Assembly: GCA_018266435.1 (NCBI GenBank)
Contig: JAFEAL010000005.1
Span: forward strand, 787,935-851,934
DNA: 64,000 nucleotides
Source of the DNA: Bacteroidota bacterium
GTDB taxonomy: Bacteria > Bacteroidota > Bacteroidia > Cytophagales > Cyclobacteriaceae
Direction: 5' to 3'
Position 1 is the stretch's first letter. Each line of letters begins with the position of its first letter. The position numbers and the translations under genes were made by a program. Of the stretch, positions 36,980-46,062 are shown piece after piece. The notes beneath the pieces are model-generated. The model was not told the DNA's origin. It saw only the letters and a program-made list of their open reading frames with translations, and ran no database searches.

Positions 36980-39256
36980 TTACTGAAGTAAGTTGATCAA
37001 TTTTCCGATCTGTTCTTGATTTTTTACTGAATTGATGTTATCAACTATACTTTTTTTCTCGCGGGTAGTCAGGCGCCAGCTAAGCGAGGCTCGTGCGTTA
37101 TTTTGCCTGATGCTGTCCATTTTTTTAAGAATAGGAACGTAATTTTCGGCCTGGTATTGAATATCAATGCGGTGAATCGGCACCTTCATCCAACTTTTGG
37201 CTTCGCCCAGCAGTAAGTCGCTGTTGATGTCTTGAAAATTTTCAAAGTTATTGTACACGCTGCTGATGGGTTGAGTCAGGTCATCAACAATGGTAGAACC
37301 AGCCCTGGGGCTCACATTCATTAACTTCGGTGAATCGCGAATGGATACAAAAACAACTCCTGATGAATTTTCATCGGCCCAGTCTTTAAAGGCATACAAA
37401 TACCTGACGGCATCAAAAAGACCGAAATTATCTGAAATGCCCGAGTCCATAATTTCAATGGATGGTTCGGTGGGTAGCGAAGTATTGGGTGTGATGTAAG
37501 GAAAGGTGGCGCTCATACGCAAGGCTGAGAGAAAGCGCAGTTGAGGCGCGCCCTGTTCTTCAAAAAAACGCATGAAGTCAATGCCACTGATTTTTGAGTG
37601 AGGATAACTATGTGTCTGTACTTCATAATTCATGAACGAAATCGGTTGAGAGGCGATGTAAACTTTTCGGCCATCGTTGACTACTGTTGGCGTGAGGATC
37701 ATCATCGGCACAATGGCCTTTTTCTCGTAAGGTGCATAATCAGAAATGGGCTTATCCAACATGCCCTCGGTGATTTCGTTCAGTTGATCTTCGAAGGTGT
37801 AGGCGCGGTCTTTTTCATATTGAATGCCTGCATATTTAAATTTGGTAAATCCTACAAATAAATCATTGGCAAGCAGGCTGAAGATGAGTGGATTGAGATT
37901 ATCGTTGGCAATTTTGTGCCGGTAGATGGCCGCGTAAGGGTCTATCGGGTTGCCCAATTTTTTTCTCAGGGTTAGTTCACGGAAGTAAGAGGCCCCAATC
38001 AGCCCGCCCGATGCTCCGGTAATGAGCACCGCATGATCCATTAATTTTCCACGACTTAGACTATCGCAACGTTGCAGTGAATTGATTGCCCACAAGGCCG
38101 CGCGTTTGCCACCTCCGCTTACGCAGATAAAAACCATTTTTGGTTTTTCTTTCTCTGAAAACTTAGCCCGCCAGTTGTTGAGTTGGCTCAGCATGGTTTT
38201 GCGGTCTAGTTCCATCACAACTGAGTCGGCCTGTTTTTCAAGTGCTTCTACTGTATAAGGTGCTTGTGCCTCCTGGTAATCAAGTCCAAAGGCTTCGTAT
38301 TTTTTAGTAAAGTAATCTTCGCCCACTAAGTAATTGATGCCTAAAAAAAACGCCAGCCCCATGGTGGCGCTCCACTCACCAAACCAATACGAAAACGCGC
38401 CAAATAGCATAACAAAAATGGTAAGAAAAATCATAAAACTGGAAGCTGCCGGTAGCTGGAAGTGCGGAATGTCTTTGAAGATGCCAAGCGCCAGCACTGC
38501 GGCAAAAATAAATAACTCAATTACCACCAGGTTAAAATGGTTTTGATCAAATACTTGAATGACAGTGTTTTTGTCGTAAAACTCATTGTCCTCCACTTTT
38601 TTGAAACGCAGTTTATTGTCGAAGTAATAATCTACCCGAACCTGGCGCTTGCGGGCAATATCTAGCTTCTTTAATGCACTGGCCCGGGTTACTTGTACAT
38701 TTTGTTTTAGTTTTTCATCAATGCGGCATACCATGTACTTTACTATGTCTTTATTGGTAAGCCTGAAATACAAAGAGAAAAACGAGGTCATCAACACATA
38801 GCCGATAAAAAAGCCCGATAAGTTCAACATAAGCCCCCAGGTTGTGCTGTGTTCATTGTTGACCTGAAAAGAAATCATTTCATATAAATAAACCGATAGA
38901 AACAGCAGTGGAAACAAACTGTTATTGATAATGAATTTTCTGAAAGGAGTGGGCAAAGCGCCTACAAATGAAAAACGGTGGCCGTCAGAAATGTAACACG
39001 TGATGTGGAAGGCCATCGTAAACCCCGCAGTGGTGGCACCCATGATAAAAAAACTGGTAAAGTTGACACGGTCTAAATATTCCGGGTCTAAAAACAAATA
39101 CGGGATACCAAGGTATTTACCAAAATTACCCGTAATCATGGCAAACAGAATGATCCAGCAAAACACCAGCACAATATTGCGCCTGATGTGGTTGAGAAAA
39201 AGCTGAATTGGAAATGAGTAAAAAAGCTTAGAAACGAAAAAATAGAAATGGCGCAT
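36980..39256 (-). CDS. Membrane-anchored patatin-like phospholipase
   Basis: This 758-residue protein joins a membrane region to a patatin domain. Four helices lie in the first 165 residues and two more near 245-310. The patatin domain starts with the oxyanion motif SGGGKRAALW, then the nucleophile elbow GASGG with serine S416, and the catalytic aspartate in DSG (D604). Such enzymes cleave acyl chains from phospholipids by a Ser-Asp dyad. The catalytic domain is interrupted by a long hydrophilic stretch (about 440-580). It stands alone on the minus strand. The size and N-terminal helices set it apart from small soluble patatins. Confidence 0.85.
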   Translation of the reverse strand: MRHFYFFVSKLFYSFPIQLFLNHIRRNIVLVFCWIILFAMITGNFGKYLGIPYLFLDPEYLDRVNFTSFFIMGATTAGFTMAFHITCYISDGHRFSFVGALPTPFRKFIINNSLFPLLFLSVYLYEMISFQVNNEHSTTWGLMLNLSGFFIGYVLMTSFFSLYFRLTNKDIVKYMVCRIDEKLKQNVQVTRASALKKLDIARKRQVRVDYYFDNKLRFKKVEDNEFYDKNTVIQVFDQNHFNLVVIELFIFAAVLALGIFKDIPHFQLPAASSFMIFLTIFVMLFGAFSYWFGEWSATMGLAFFLGINYLVGEDYFTKKYEAFGLDYQEAQAPYTVEALEKQADSVVMELDRKTMLSQLNNWRAKFSEKEKPKMVFICVSGGGKRAALWAINSLQRCDSLSRGKLMDHAVLITGASGGLIGASYFRELTLRKKLGNPIDPYAAIYRHKIANDNLNPLIFSLLANDLFVGFTKFKYAGIQYEKDRAYTFEDQLNEITEGMLDKPISDYAPYEKKAIVPMMILTPTVVNDGRKVYIASQPISFMNYEVQTHSYPHSKISGIDFMRFFEEQGAPQLRFLSALRMSATFPYITPNTSLPTEPSIEIMDSGISDNFGLFDAVRYLYAFKDWADENSSGVVFVSIRDSPKLMNVSPRAGSTIVDDLTQPISSVYNNFENFQDINSDLLLGEAKSWMKVPIHRIDIQYQAENYVPILKKMDSIRQNNARASLSWRLTTREKKSIVDNINSVKNQEQIGKLINLLQ

Positions 39257-39500
39257 AGACGAAATTCTTTTTCAAGGTAGGAATTTTATATCAGGTTTTT
39301 GAAATCTTGTAGATTAATCCAAATCATGCAACAGAACCTTCTATTGACTGACTGGCAATTTTACCTCAAACAGAGAAACTGATACCAGGCTACAATACAT
39401 ATTCTGAGTTGAAAGATACAACCCGCGACACATTGAACTACACCCCTGTATTGTGCAGGTGTTGGGTAATATTTAATTTGCACACGTTAAGTAATTTTTT

Positions 39501-42500
39501 TTGATCCCCCTTTTTCATATCTACCGCTCATCGGCTGGCTCGGGCAAAACACGCACACTGGCCAAAGAGTATTTAAAGCTGGCTTTACAGTTTAGGTCAG
39601 ATTATTTCAAACACATTTTGGCGGTAACGTTTACCAACAAAAGCACTCAAGAAATGAAAGGCCGCATCATGCATTACCTGAATGCATTTGTTAATGGCGG
39701 TGAAGCGGACTTGGCAAAAGAACTACAAGATGAATTAAAACTGGATGAACCTACTTTTCAAGATCGCACACGTGAGGTGCAGTCGGCTATTTTGCACGAG
39801 TACCAGTATTTTTCCATCAGCACCATCGATGCTTTTTTTCAACGCGTAATCCGGTCGTTTACACGCGAAGCCGGAGTGTTGGGCGACTACCGACTGGAAT
39901 TGGAAGTAGATGAGGTGATGGAAGATGTGATCAACAGCCTGATTGCCGAGTTAGGATCAAACGAACAACTGACGCAGTGGCTGGTAGAACTCGCTCTTCA
40001 AAACCTTGAAAACGATAAATCGTGGGATGTCAGACAGAACCTGCTTGTTTTTTCTAAAGAAATTTTTCGCGAAGAATTTAAACGTGTGCAGGATGAGGTG
40101 GATCAGGTTACCGGTGAAAAGAATTTTTTTGGCGAAACCATGAGGTCACTTCAGAAGCAAAAATTGGAATTCATTCATTACGCAAAAAATCGGGCACAAA
40201 AAATTTATTCAGCTATTCGGCAACAGAATTTAACAGTCTATGATTTCAAGCACAAATCAACCGGAAGCGCATATTCGTTTGTAAAAAAAATCAGTCAGCT
40301 GAACTCAGTAAAAGATTTTGCTAATGATTTTAAGCGTGCTGAAAATGATTTTACTGCTGCCGAAAATTGGATCGATAAAAAAAATCCGCGGTACAATGAA
40401 CTTTTGCCGGTTGTAAAAAAGCAATGGGTACCGCTTCATTGCGAGATTATGGACTACCGCAGCAAGAACCTGGTTGCTGCTCTTTCAGCAGAAGTAGTGC
40501 TCAATAATTTTTATCAGTTGGGACTGATCAGCGACCTTTCGCGCAAACTCAATGAGTACAAACGCGATAACAATATAATGCTGCTGGCCGATGCGGCCCA
40601 GTTTCTCAATAAAATTATTGACCAAAGCGACACCCCGTTTATTTATGAAAAAATGGGTTCCTTCTACCGCAATTACCTGATTGATGAATTTCAGGACACA
40701 TCAGGCTTACAATGGAAAAACCTAAAACCACTCATCACCAACAGCCTTGATAGCGGTTACTCTTGTCTTATCGTAGGCGATGTAAAACAAGCCATTTACC
40801 GATGGCGTGGAGGTGACCAGAACCTGCTTCAACAACGGGTGGTGCAGGAAACCGGCCACGAACGATCAAGCACGAAAGTACTTGACAAAAATTTTCGCAG
40901 TGATAAAAATATAGTACTCTTCAATAATCAATTATTCAAGACAATTTCATCATCTGCTTCGCACGAACTCAATATCCCGATGAGCGAATACAGCGATGCG
41001 GAGCAACTCATTGTTGGTAAGCAGAGCGGCTTTGTACAAACTACATTTATTTCGTCCACCCCAACTACATCCTGGAAAGAAACAGCTTTACTGAAAACAG
41101 CCCAACAAATTGAAGACCTGCAACAACGTGGTGTTGCGGCAGATGAAATTACTTTGCTTGTGCGTACAAATAAGGAAGGAGCTGAAATTATTTCTTATTT
41201 ATCTGACCGAAAAATTTCACCCGAAGCAAAGTCAGGCTGTATTTATGAGGTAGTATCAAATGAGTCGCTCAGTATTAGCAATGCCTCCACGGTTAATTTG
41301 ATTGTGGCTGCCATGACGTACTTACTGCATTACGAAGACACGGTAGCCCGAGCGCAACTGATTTATGAGTACACCCGGTTACGCGGCCCGGTTAATAACC
41401 CTAGCGGTATTTTTTCAGCATGCAATACGTCAGCTTTTGAAACAGGATTACCTGAGTTGTTCACACAACAAAAAATTCGCTTAAAAAAGCTCTCGTTATT
41501 TGAGCTGACTGAAACATTAATTGAAATTTTTTTACTGAAAAACCAGGTTGGTGAATTACCCTTTCTGTTAGCGTTTCAAAACCTGGTGCTGGATTTTCAA
41601 CACCGCGAACGAAATGACTTATCGTCATTTTTGGAATGGTGGAAAAACAATAAATATAGAAAATACATTTCTGCCCCTGCACAGGCCAATGCAATGAGTA
41701 TGTTCACCATACACAAGGCTAAAGGATTGCAGTTCAATTATGTAATCATTCCGTTTTGCTCGTGGTCACTTGATTATGAAAACAGTAAGCAACCGTTGCT
41801 TTGGGAAAAGCCTGACCACGCTTCTTTTTCTAATTTGGGCTACCTTCCGGTGAAGTATTCGTTCGCACTAAAGAATACAGTATTTGAAAAAGCCTACGAA
41901 GCTGAGCATAAACGGATTCATCTGGATAACCTGAATTTGCTTTATGTAGCACTTACCCGTGCTAAAAAAGGCTTGATCATTTTTGCGCCAACACAGGATG
42001 AGAAATACGCTAAGAGTTCAGTAGCTAAATGGATTTATGAAGGAATTACAAAATCTGTAGAATTAGCGAACGGTTGGAATGAAACTACGGCTACTTATCA
42101 ATCGGGAGAAATCACCGCAAGCCCTTCTAAAGAAATAAATGTGTCTGCTTTGGCATTGAGTAGCTACATCACTTCTACCTGGCAATCCAAATTGGTAATA
42201 AAGCAGACACGTTCTGATTTTTCGGCTGACTCTGATCAACAAGAAAAAATGAAATACGGAGTCAGCCTGCACGCCACAGTGGCAAAAATAAAATACTCAA
42301 ATGATATTGATCGTGTCCTGTTGGATTTGCAATCGAATGGATCAATTCATACCAGCCTGAAAGAAAAACTGAATCGCGATTTATCTAAAATGATGAACAA
42401 TCGTCAGGTAGCCGATTGGTTTTCTGATCGGTGGAATGTACAAACCGAAGTGGTTACACTGTTGCCGGGTGGAAAAGAACTGCGAATTGACCGGTTGTTG

Positions 42501-42710
42501 ACAAAAGATAAGCACGCTATTGTAATTGATTTTAAAACCGGAGACCCTTTGAAAGCAGATTATCATCAGGTGACTGAATATTGTGATGTGTTAGTAAAAA
42601 TGGGTTTTCAGGCAGAAGGCTATTTGGTTTACCTCAATGACGATGACGTACAACGTGTAGTGCCGCCACAAAAACCAAAAAACAAAAAACAGTTAGGATT
42701 AGATTTTTGA
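39501..42710 (+). CDS. UvrD/RecB-like helicase with C-terminal nuclease (AddA-like)
   Basis: This 1069-residue superfamily 1A helicase has Walker A SAGSGKT (residues 11-17), Walker B LIDEFQDTS (about 393), GDVKQAIYRWRGGD (about 425), TIHKAKGLQ (about 736) and LLYVALTRAKKG. A PD-(D/E)XK nuclease follows near 990-1040 (LRIDRL, VIDFKTG, HQVTEY). It would process double-strand breaks for recombination. The start is TTG at 39501: an in-frame TAA lies two codons upstream and the next ATG comes after Walker A. The partner AddB-type gene is not adjacent. A TTG plus TAATTTG pair 20 bases apart (39451-39480) is a possible promoter. Confidence 0.88.
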   Translation: MIPLFHIYRSSAGSGKTRTLAKEYLKLALQFRSDYFKHILAVTFTNKSTQEMKGRIMHYLNAFVNGGEADLAKELQDELKLDEPTFQDRTREVQSAILHEYQYFSISTIDAFFQRVIRSFTREAGVLGDYRLELEVDEVMEDVINSLIAELGSNEQLTQWLVELALQNLENDKSWDVRQNLLVFSKEIFREEFKRVQDEVDQVTGEKNFFGETMRSLQKQKLEFIHYAKNRAQKIYSAIRQQNLTVYDFKHKSTGSAYSFVKKISQLNSVKDFANDFKRAENDFTAAENWIDKKNPRYNELLPVVKKQWVPLHCEIMDYRSKNLVAALSAEVVLNNFYQLGLISDLSRKLNEYKRDNNIMLLADAAQFLNKIIDQSDTPFIYEKMGSFYRNYLIDEFQDTSGLQWKNLKPLITNSLDSGYSCLIVGDVKQAIYRWRGGDQNLLQQRVVQETGHERSSTKVLDKNFRSDKNIVLFNNQLFKTISSSASHELNIPMSEYSDAEQLIVGKQSGFVQTTFISSTPTTSWKETALLKTAQQIEDLQQRGVAADEITLLVRTNKEGAEIISYLSDRKISPEAKSGCIYEVVSNESLSISNASTVNLIVAAMTYLLHYEDTVARAQLIYEYTRLRGPVNNPSGIFSACNTSAFETGLPELFTQQKIRLKKLSLFELTETLIEIFLLKNQVGELPFLLAFQNLVLDFQHRERNDLSSFLEWWKNNKYRKYISAPAQANAMSMFTIHKAKGLQFNYVIIPFCSWSLDYENSKQPLLWEKPDHASFSNLGYLPVKYSFALKNTVFEKAYEAEHKRIHLDNLNLLYVALTRAKKGLIIFAPTQDEKYAKSSVAKWIYEGITKSVELANGWNETTATYQSGEITASPSKEINVSALALSSYITSTWQSKLVIKQTRSDFSADSDQQEKMKYGVSLHATVAKIKYSNDIDRVLLDLQSNGSIHTSLKEKLNRDLSKMMNNRQVADWFSDRWNVQTEVVTLLPGGKELRIDRLLTKDKHAIVIDFKTGDPLKADYHQVTEYCDVLVKMGFQAEGYLVYLNDDDVQRVVPPQKPKNKKQLGLDF

Positions 42711-43294
42711 TTGTGTCTGACGGAAATGAATTAAAAAAAAAGGTACAAGAAATAGAATCCGTTTTTGAAAAACTGGATGCCTCGATTTCATCGTTTCAAA
42801 AAGAAACATCACTTCACTGTAAATTTGGATGCGGAAAGTGTTGCTTCAAGCCCGATATAGAAGCCACACTTCTAGAGTTTATTCCGTTGGCACATTATGT
42901 ATATGAAAACAATCAGGCGGAAGAATGGCTTTTGCGATTGAGTGATACAAACTCAACAGTCTGCTTGATATTAAACGCTTCGCAAAGTGGTGCGGGACTT
43001 TGCTCGCAATACACGCATCGCGGATTAATCTGCCGGTTGTTTGGGTATTCAGCACGCACCAATAAGTATGAAAAAAAAGAATTAGTTACGTGTCAGCTAA
43101 TCAAAACAGAGCAACAATCCTTTTTCAAACAAGCTGAAGAAAAAATTGAGCAAGGGTTGACCGTTCCAATCATGAGCGAGTATTACATGCGGCTTGCTTC
43201 TATAGATTTTAATTTATCGCGTGAGTTTTACCCGATCAATGTGGCCATTCGCAAAGCCATTGAATACGTGTTAAGCTATTATGCCTACCGTTAA
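42707..43294 (+). CDS. YkgJ-type cysteine cluster protein
   Basis: This 195-residue protein carries the cysteine cluster of the YkgJ/CxxCxxCC family: CKFGCGKCC near residues 39-47, C85, C98 and C109 further on (SGAGLCSQY, RGLICRLFGY). These presumably bind zinc or an Fe-S cluster. The function of the family is not established. It overlaps the end of the helicase gene by four bases, using TTG at 42707 or GTG at 42713, and so is translationally coupled to it. A role linked to the nuclease (which has no Fe-S site of its own) is possible but unproven. Confidence 0.8.
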   Translation: MIVSDGNELKKKVQEIESVFEKLDASISSFQKETSLHCKFGCGKCCFKPDIEATLLEFIPLAHYVYENNQAEEWLLRLSDTNSTVCLILNASQSGAGLCSQYTHRGLICRLFGYSARTNKYEKKELVTCQLIKTEQQSFFKQAEEKIEQGLTVPIMSEYYMRLASIDFNLSREFYPINVAIRKAIEYVLSYYAYR

Positions 43295-43320
43295 GAGAAG
43301 GAGAGAGGTTACAAAACAAA

Positions 43321-43344
43321 AATGCCCCGAGTGACCGGGGCATT
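43321..43344 (-). terminator. Terminator between convergent genes
   Basis: AATGCCCCG (43321-43329) pairs with CGGGGCATT (43336-43344). On the minus strand the hairpin is followed by TTTGTTTTG, giving a good terminator for the RRM gene; in the plus direction the tail is only A/T-rich, so it may be weaker for the YkgJ gene. Confidence 0.8.
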
Positions 43345-43370
43345 GATAATTTATTGGTTGAGAAATCGGA

Positions 43371-43652
43371 TTAATCGTTTCTGCGGTATCCACCGGAACG
43401 TGCCGGGCGCTCTTCGCGCGGACGGGCTTCGTTCACTACCAAATTCTTGCCCAAGAAATCACGGCCGTTAAGCTCGTTGATGGCATTGCGGCCACCATCA
43501 TCGCTCATCTCTACAAAGCCAAAGCCGCGGCTGCGCTGTGTTACTTTGTCCATGATGACCTTGGCAGAAGATACTTCGCCATACTGGCTAAATAACTCCT
43601 TCAACTGATCCTCGGTGGCTTTCCAAGGAATGTTGGCTACGTAAATGTTCAT
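43371..43652 (-). CDS. Small RRM-type RNA-binding protein
   Basis: This 93-residue protein is a single RNA recognition motif, with RNP2 IYVANI at residues 3-8 and RNP1 RGFGFVEM at 42-49, and a short Arg/Gly-rich tail (PRPREERPARSGGYRR-like, residues 76-90). Such proteins occur in cyanobacteria and Bacteroidota as RNA chaperones, often cold-responsive. About 150 bases of non-coding sequence precede it. A TTTG and TTACTTTG pair (about 43745-43775) would give a long 5' leader suited to post-transcriptional control, but this promoter is only an approximate match. Confidence 0.92.
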   Translation of the reverse strand: MNIYVANIPWKATEDQLKELFSQYGEVSSAKVIMDKVTQRSRGFGFVEMSDDGGRNAINELNGRDFLGKNLVVNEARPREERPARSGGYRRND

Positions 43653-43810
43653 TTGTTTTAAATAATTAAGTGATAAATGTTCTTGCTAACTCAATAAGGC
43701 CGATGCTGACAATAAACAGATTTGATTGAATACTACCAGGTGGGAATTATATCATTAACGGCCCCAAAGTAACAATAAAAATAACTAAGTTCCAAACCGA
43801 CAGGTTTAGG

Positions 43811-44584
43811 CTACCACCACTGCAGCGGCAACTGAATGTTTTTCACAGAATCCATCACAAGGTCGGGTTTGAAGGCAAAACGGGCGAGGTCTTCTTTTTT
43901 AGTCACCCCGCTGAGTACCAAAATGGTTTTATACCCCATTTGCACCCCTCCCCGGATGTCGGTATCCATGGTGTCGCCAATAATGGTGGTTTCGGCAGTT
44001 TCAAGCCCGAGGGCTTTTCGGGCATAGCGCATCATCACCGGGCTGGGCTTGCCCACCACAAATGCTTTAATGCCGGTAGCTTCTTCAATCATAGCACTGG
44101 TGGCTGCGATGCCAAGGTTGTCCCACCCGTTTTTTTTGGGTGATGGATCGCGGTTAGTGATTACAAATTTAGCTCCTGCTAAAATCATATCTACGGCTTT
44201 TTGCACCATTTCAAGCGTAAAATTCCGCCCTTCGCCCAGTACCACAAAATCAGGATCGGAGTTGACAAGCGAAATTCCGTTTTCATGCAAGGAGGAAAGA
44301 AGGCCTCCTTCACCAAGAACATAAGCCGTGCCTTTCGGAATCTGGCTGGCTAAAAATTTGCCGGTAGCCATGGCACTGGTATAGATGTGTTGCTCGGTTA
44401 CGGTAATGCCCATTTTGCTCAGCTTGCGTACGGCATCGAGGCGCGTGCGCTGGCTGTTGTTAGTCATAAACATGAACGGAATATTTTCCTTCAATAATTT
44501 ATTGATGAATGAATCGGCACCGACAATCATCGTGTCGCCACCGTAAATTACTCCATCCATATCGATAAGTAAACCTTTGGCCAT
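43811..44584 (-). CDS. HAD-IIA family (NagD-like) sugar phosphatase
   Basis: This 257-residue protein has all four HAD motifs: DMDGVIYGG with nucleophile D8 and acid D10, FMTNNSQ as the threonine motif, VVGKPSPV with the lysine, and IGDTMDTDIRGG as the acidic metal site. The C2a cap layout is that of NagD/4-nitrophenylphosphatase-like enzymes, which dephosphorylate nucleotides or sugar phosphates. The substrate is not predictable. Gaps on both sides suggest it is transcribed alone. Confidence 0.9.
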   Translation of the reverse strand: MAKGLLIDMDGVIYGGDTMIVGADSFINKLLKENIPFMFMTNNSQRTRLDAVRKLSKMGITVTEQHIYTSAMATGKFLASQIPKGTAYVLGEGGLLSSLHENGISLVNSDPDFVVLGEGRNFTLEMVQKAVDMILAGAKFVITNRDPSPKKNGWDNLGIAATSAMIEEATGIKAFVVGKPSPVMMRYARKALGLETAETTIIGDTMDTDIRGGVQMGYKTILVLSGVTKKEDLARFAFKPDLVMDSVKNIQLPLQWW

Positions 44585-44681
44585 TTTTTGTGGGTAAGTT
44601 AGTCAAGAATCTAGGACAAACGATGTGATTAAAAAATGTTAAACTGAATTTAATGAAACGAGGCCGGGTGAAAAGCAAGCT

Positions 44682-46010
44682 TCATATACCCTTTACCCGC
44701 AAGGTTACGCCTTCGGTGCTCACTACTTCAATGGGTTCACCCTTCTGAATGTATTCGCCTCGCGTGAAAGCGTCATAGACTTCACCTTCGATCAATACTT
44801 TGCCACTGGGGCGAAGTACAGTGTGTGTAATTCCGGTTTTGCCTATCATATCTTTTGATTCTGCATTGACAGAATACCCACTGGCACTTTCTTGCGTGTC
44901 AGTTAGTGCTATTTTTTTGAAGGCTTTGGTCTGTGTGAGTTTGGCTCCTCCAAAAAATAAGAGTAAGGCGCCTCCGGTTATTCCTCCAACCGCAGCAAAG
45001 GTGGCCTTCACAATATCACCCAGAGGCACAAATTCAAAATTGAAAAAGTCGTTGTTTAGCATAATTAAAATCAAAGACACTACGGTAAGTGTAATACCGG
45101 CAATGCCCGCCACTCCAAACCCCGGGATGATAAAAATTTCAGCGAGCAACAACAGAATACCAATAAATAAGGCAATGATTTCCCAGTACTGGGCCAGCCC
45201 GTTTAAGTAGTAGGGAATTAAGTAGAGAAGCAAAGCAACTAATGCTGCAGCAATGGGGAAGAGTGTGCCGGGTGCCTGAAATTCAAAATAAATTCCTCCG
45301 AGGATACATAAAATCAACAAGCCGCTGATGAACGGGTTGAGAAAAAAAGCGATTATTTTTTCAGTAGCACCCAATTGAAAGTGGTCAATCTCGTAGTGTT
45401 CAATTTTATTGCGACTTAATATTTCTTCAATGGAGTTAACCTTGGCTTCACAGTAACGGTATTTAATGGCCTCGTTGGTGGTAAACGTAATTACTTTGCC
45501 TGCCTGCTTGATGCTGTCAATGGCGATACGTTCATCTACCATGCCTTCGGCAATGCGTGGGTCACGGTGATTCTCTTCAGCCGTAGAGCGCATGATTGAT
45601 CGCATGTACGATTGATATTTGTCGGGTGCAGCTTTGCCATCTCCCTCCACCACAGTAGCAGCACCAATGCTTGCTCCGGGCGACATATAAATACTATCAC
45701 AGGCAATGGAAATCAGTGCTCCGGCTGAAGCGGCATCCGAATTAATAAATACCCAGATTGGTTTTTTAAAATCCATAATCAGGTCAACTATTTCTTTGGC
45801 ATCGGTCAGCACTCCGCCATAGGTATCCATATCAATGATGACATAATCGGCTTTAATTTTTTCGGCATGCTCCAGTGAGAGTTTAACGTAGCGCAACATG
45901 CGGGGGTCAATCTCAGCTTTGATGTCCATAACCATCACTTTTTCCTTTGATTGGGCAACGGCCACCATAGAAAAGAGCACACAAACAAAAAAAAGGAGTT
46001 TTCGCTTCAT
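44682..46010 (-). CDS. NfeD-family membrane protein with serine protease domain
   Basis: This 442-residue protein joins an N-terminal ClpP-like domain to the NfeD membrane region. A signal peptide (MKRK to VAQS) is followed by DMDTYGG and the catalytic SDAASAGALIS segment, where the serine and a downstream lysine (probably in PDKYQSYMRS) make the dyad known for this family. Four to five helices follow (about 230-340) and a C-terminal OB-like soluble domain. The ATG at 46010 begins the signal peptide; a further upstream ATG adds only 12 residues. Such proteins cleave stomatin-like partners; no stomatin gene is adjacent. Confidence 0.9.
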   Translation of the reverse strand: MKRKLLFFVCVLFSMVAVAQSKEKVMVMDIKAEIDPRMLRYVKLSLEHAEKIKADYVIIDMDTYGGVLTDAKEIVDLIMDFKKPIWVFINSDAASAGALISIACDSIYMSPGASIGAATVVEGDGKAAPDKYQSYMRSIMRSTAEENHRDPRIAEGMVDERIAIDSIKQAGKVITFTTNEAIKYRYCEAKVNSIEEILSRNKIEHYEIDHFQLGATEKIIAFFLNPFISGLLILCILGGIYFEFQAPGTLFPIAAALVALLLYLIPYYLNGLAQYWEIIALFIGILLLLAEIFIIPGFGVAGIAGITLTVVSLILIMLNNDFFNFEFVPLGDIVKATFAAVGGITGGALLLFFGGAKLTQTKAFKKIALTDTQESASGYSVNAESKDMIGKTGITHTVLRPSGKVLIEGEVYDAFTRGEYIQKGEPIEVVSTEGVTLRVKGI

Positions 46011-46022
46011 CACAAACGGTTG

Positions 46023-46030
46023 TATTTTTG
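46023..46030 (+). promoter_or_regulatory. -7 box before the LysM gene
   Basis: TATTTTTG matches the -7 consensus and lies 32 bases before the ATG at 46063, in the 52-base divergent gap with the NfeD gene. A matching -33 TTG is not seen. Confidence 0.4.
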
Positions 46031-46062
46031 TATAAAGATAACGCAACGTTCAATTTTCTTTT

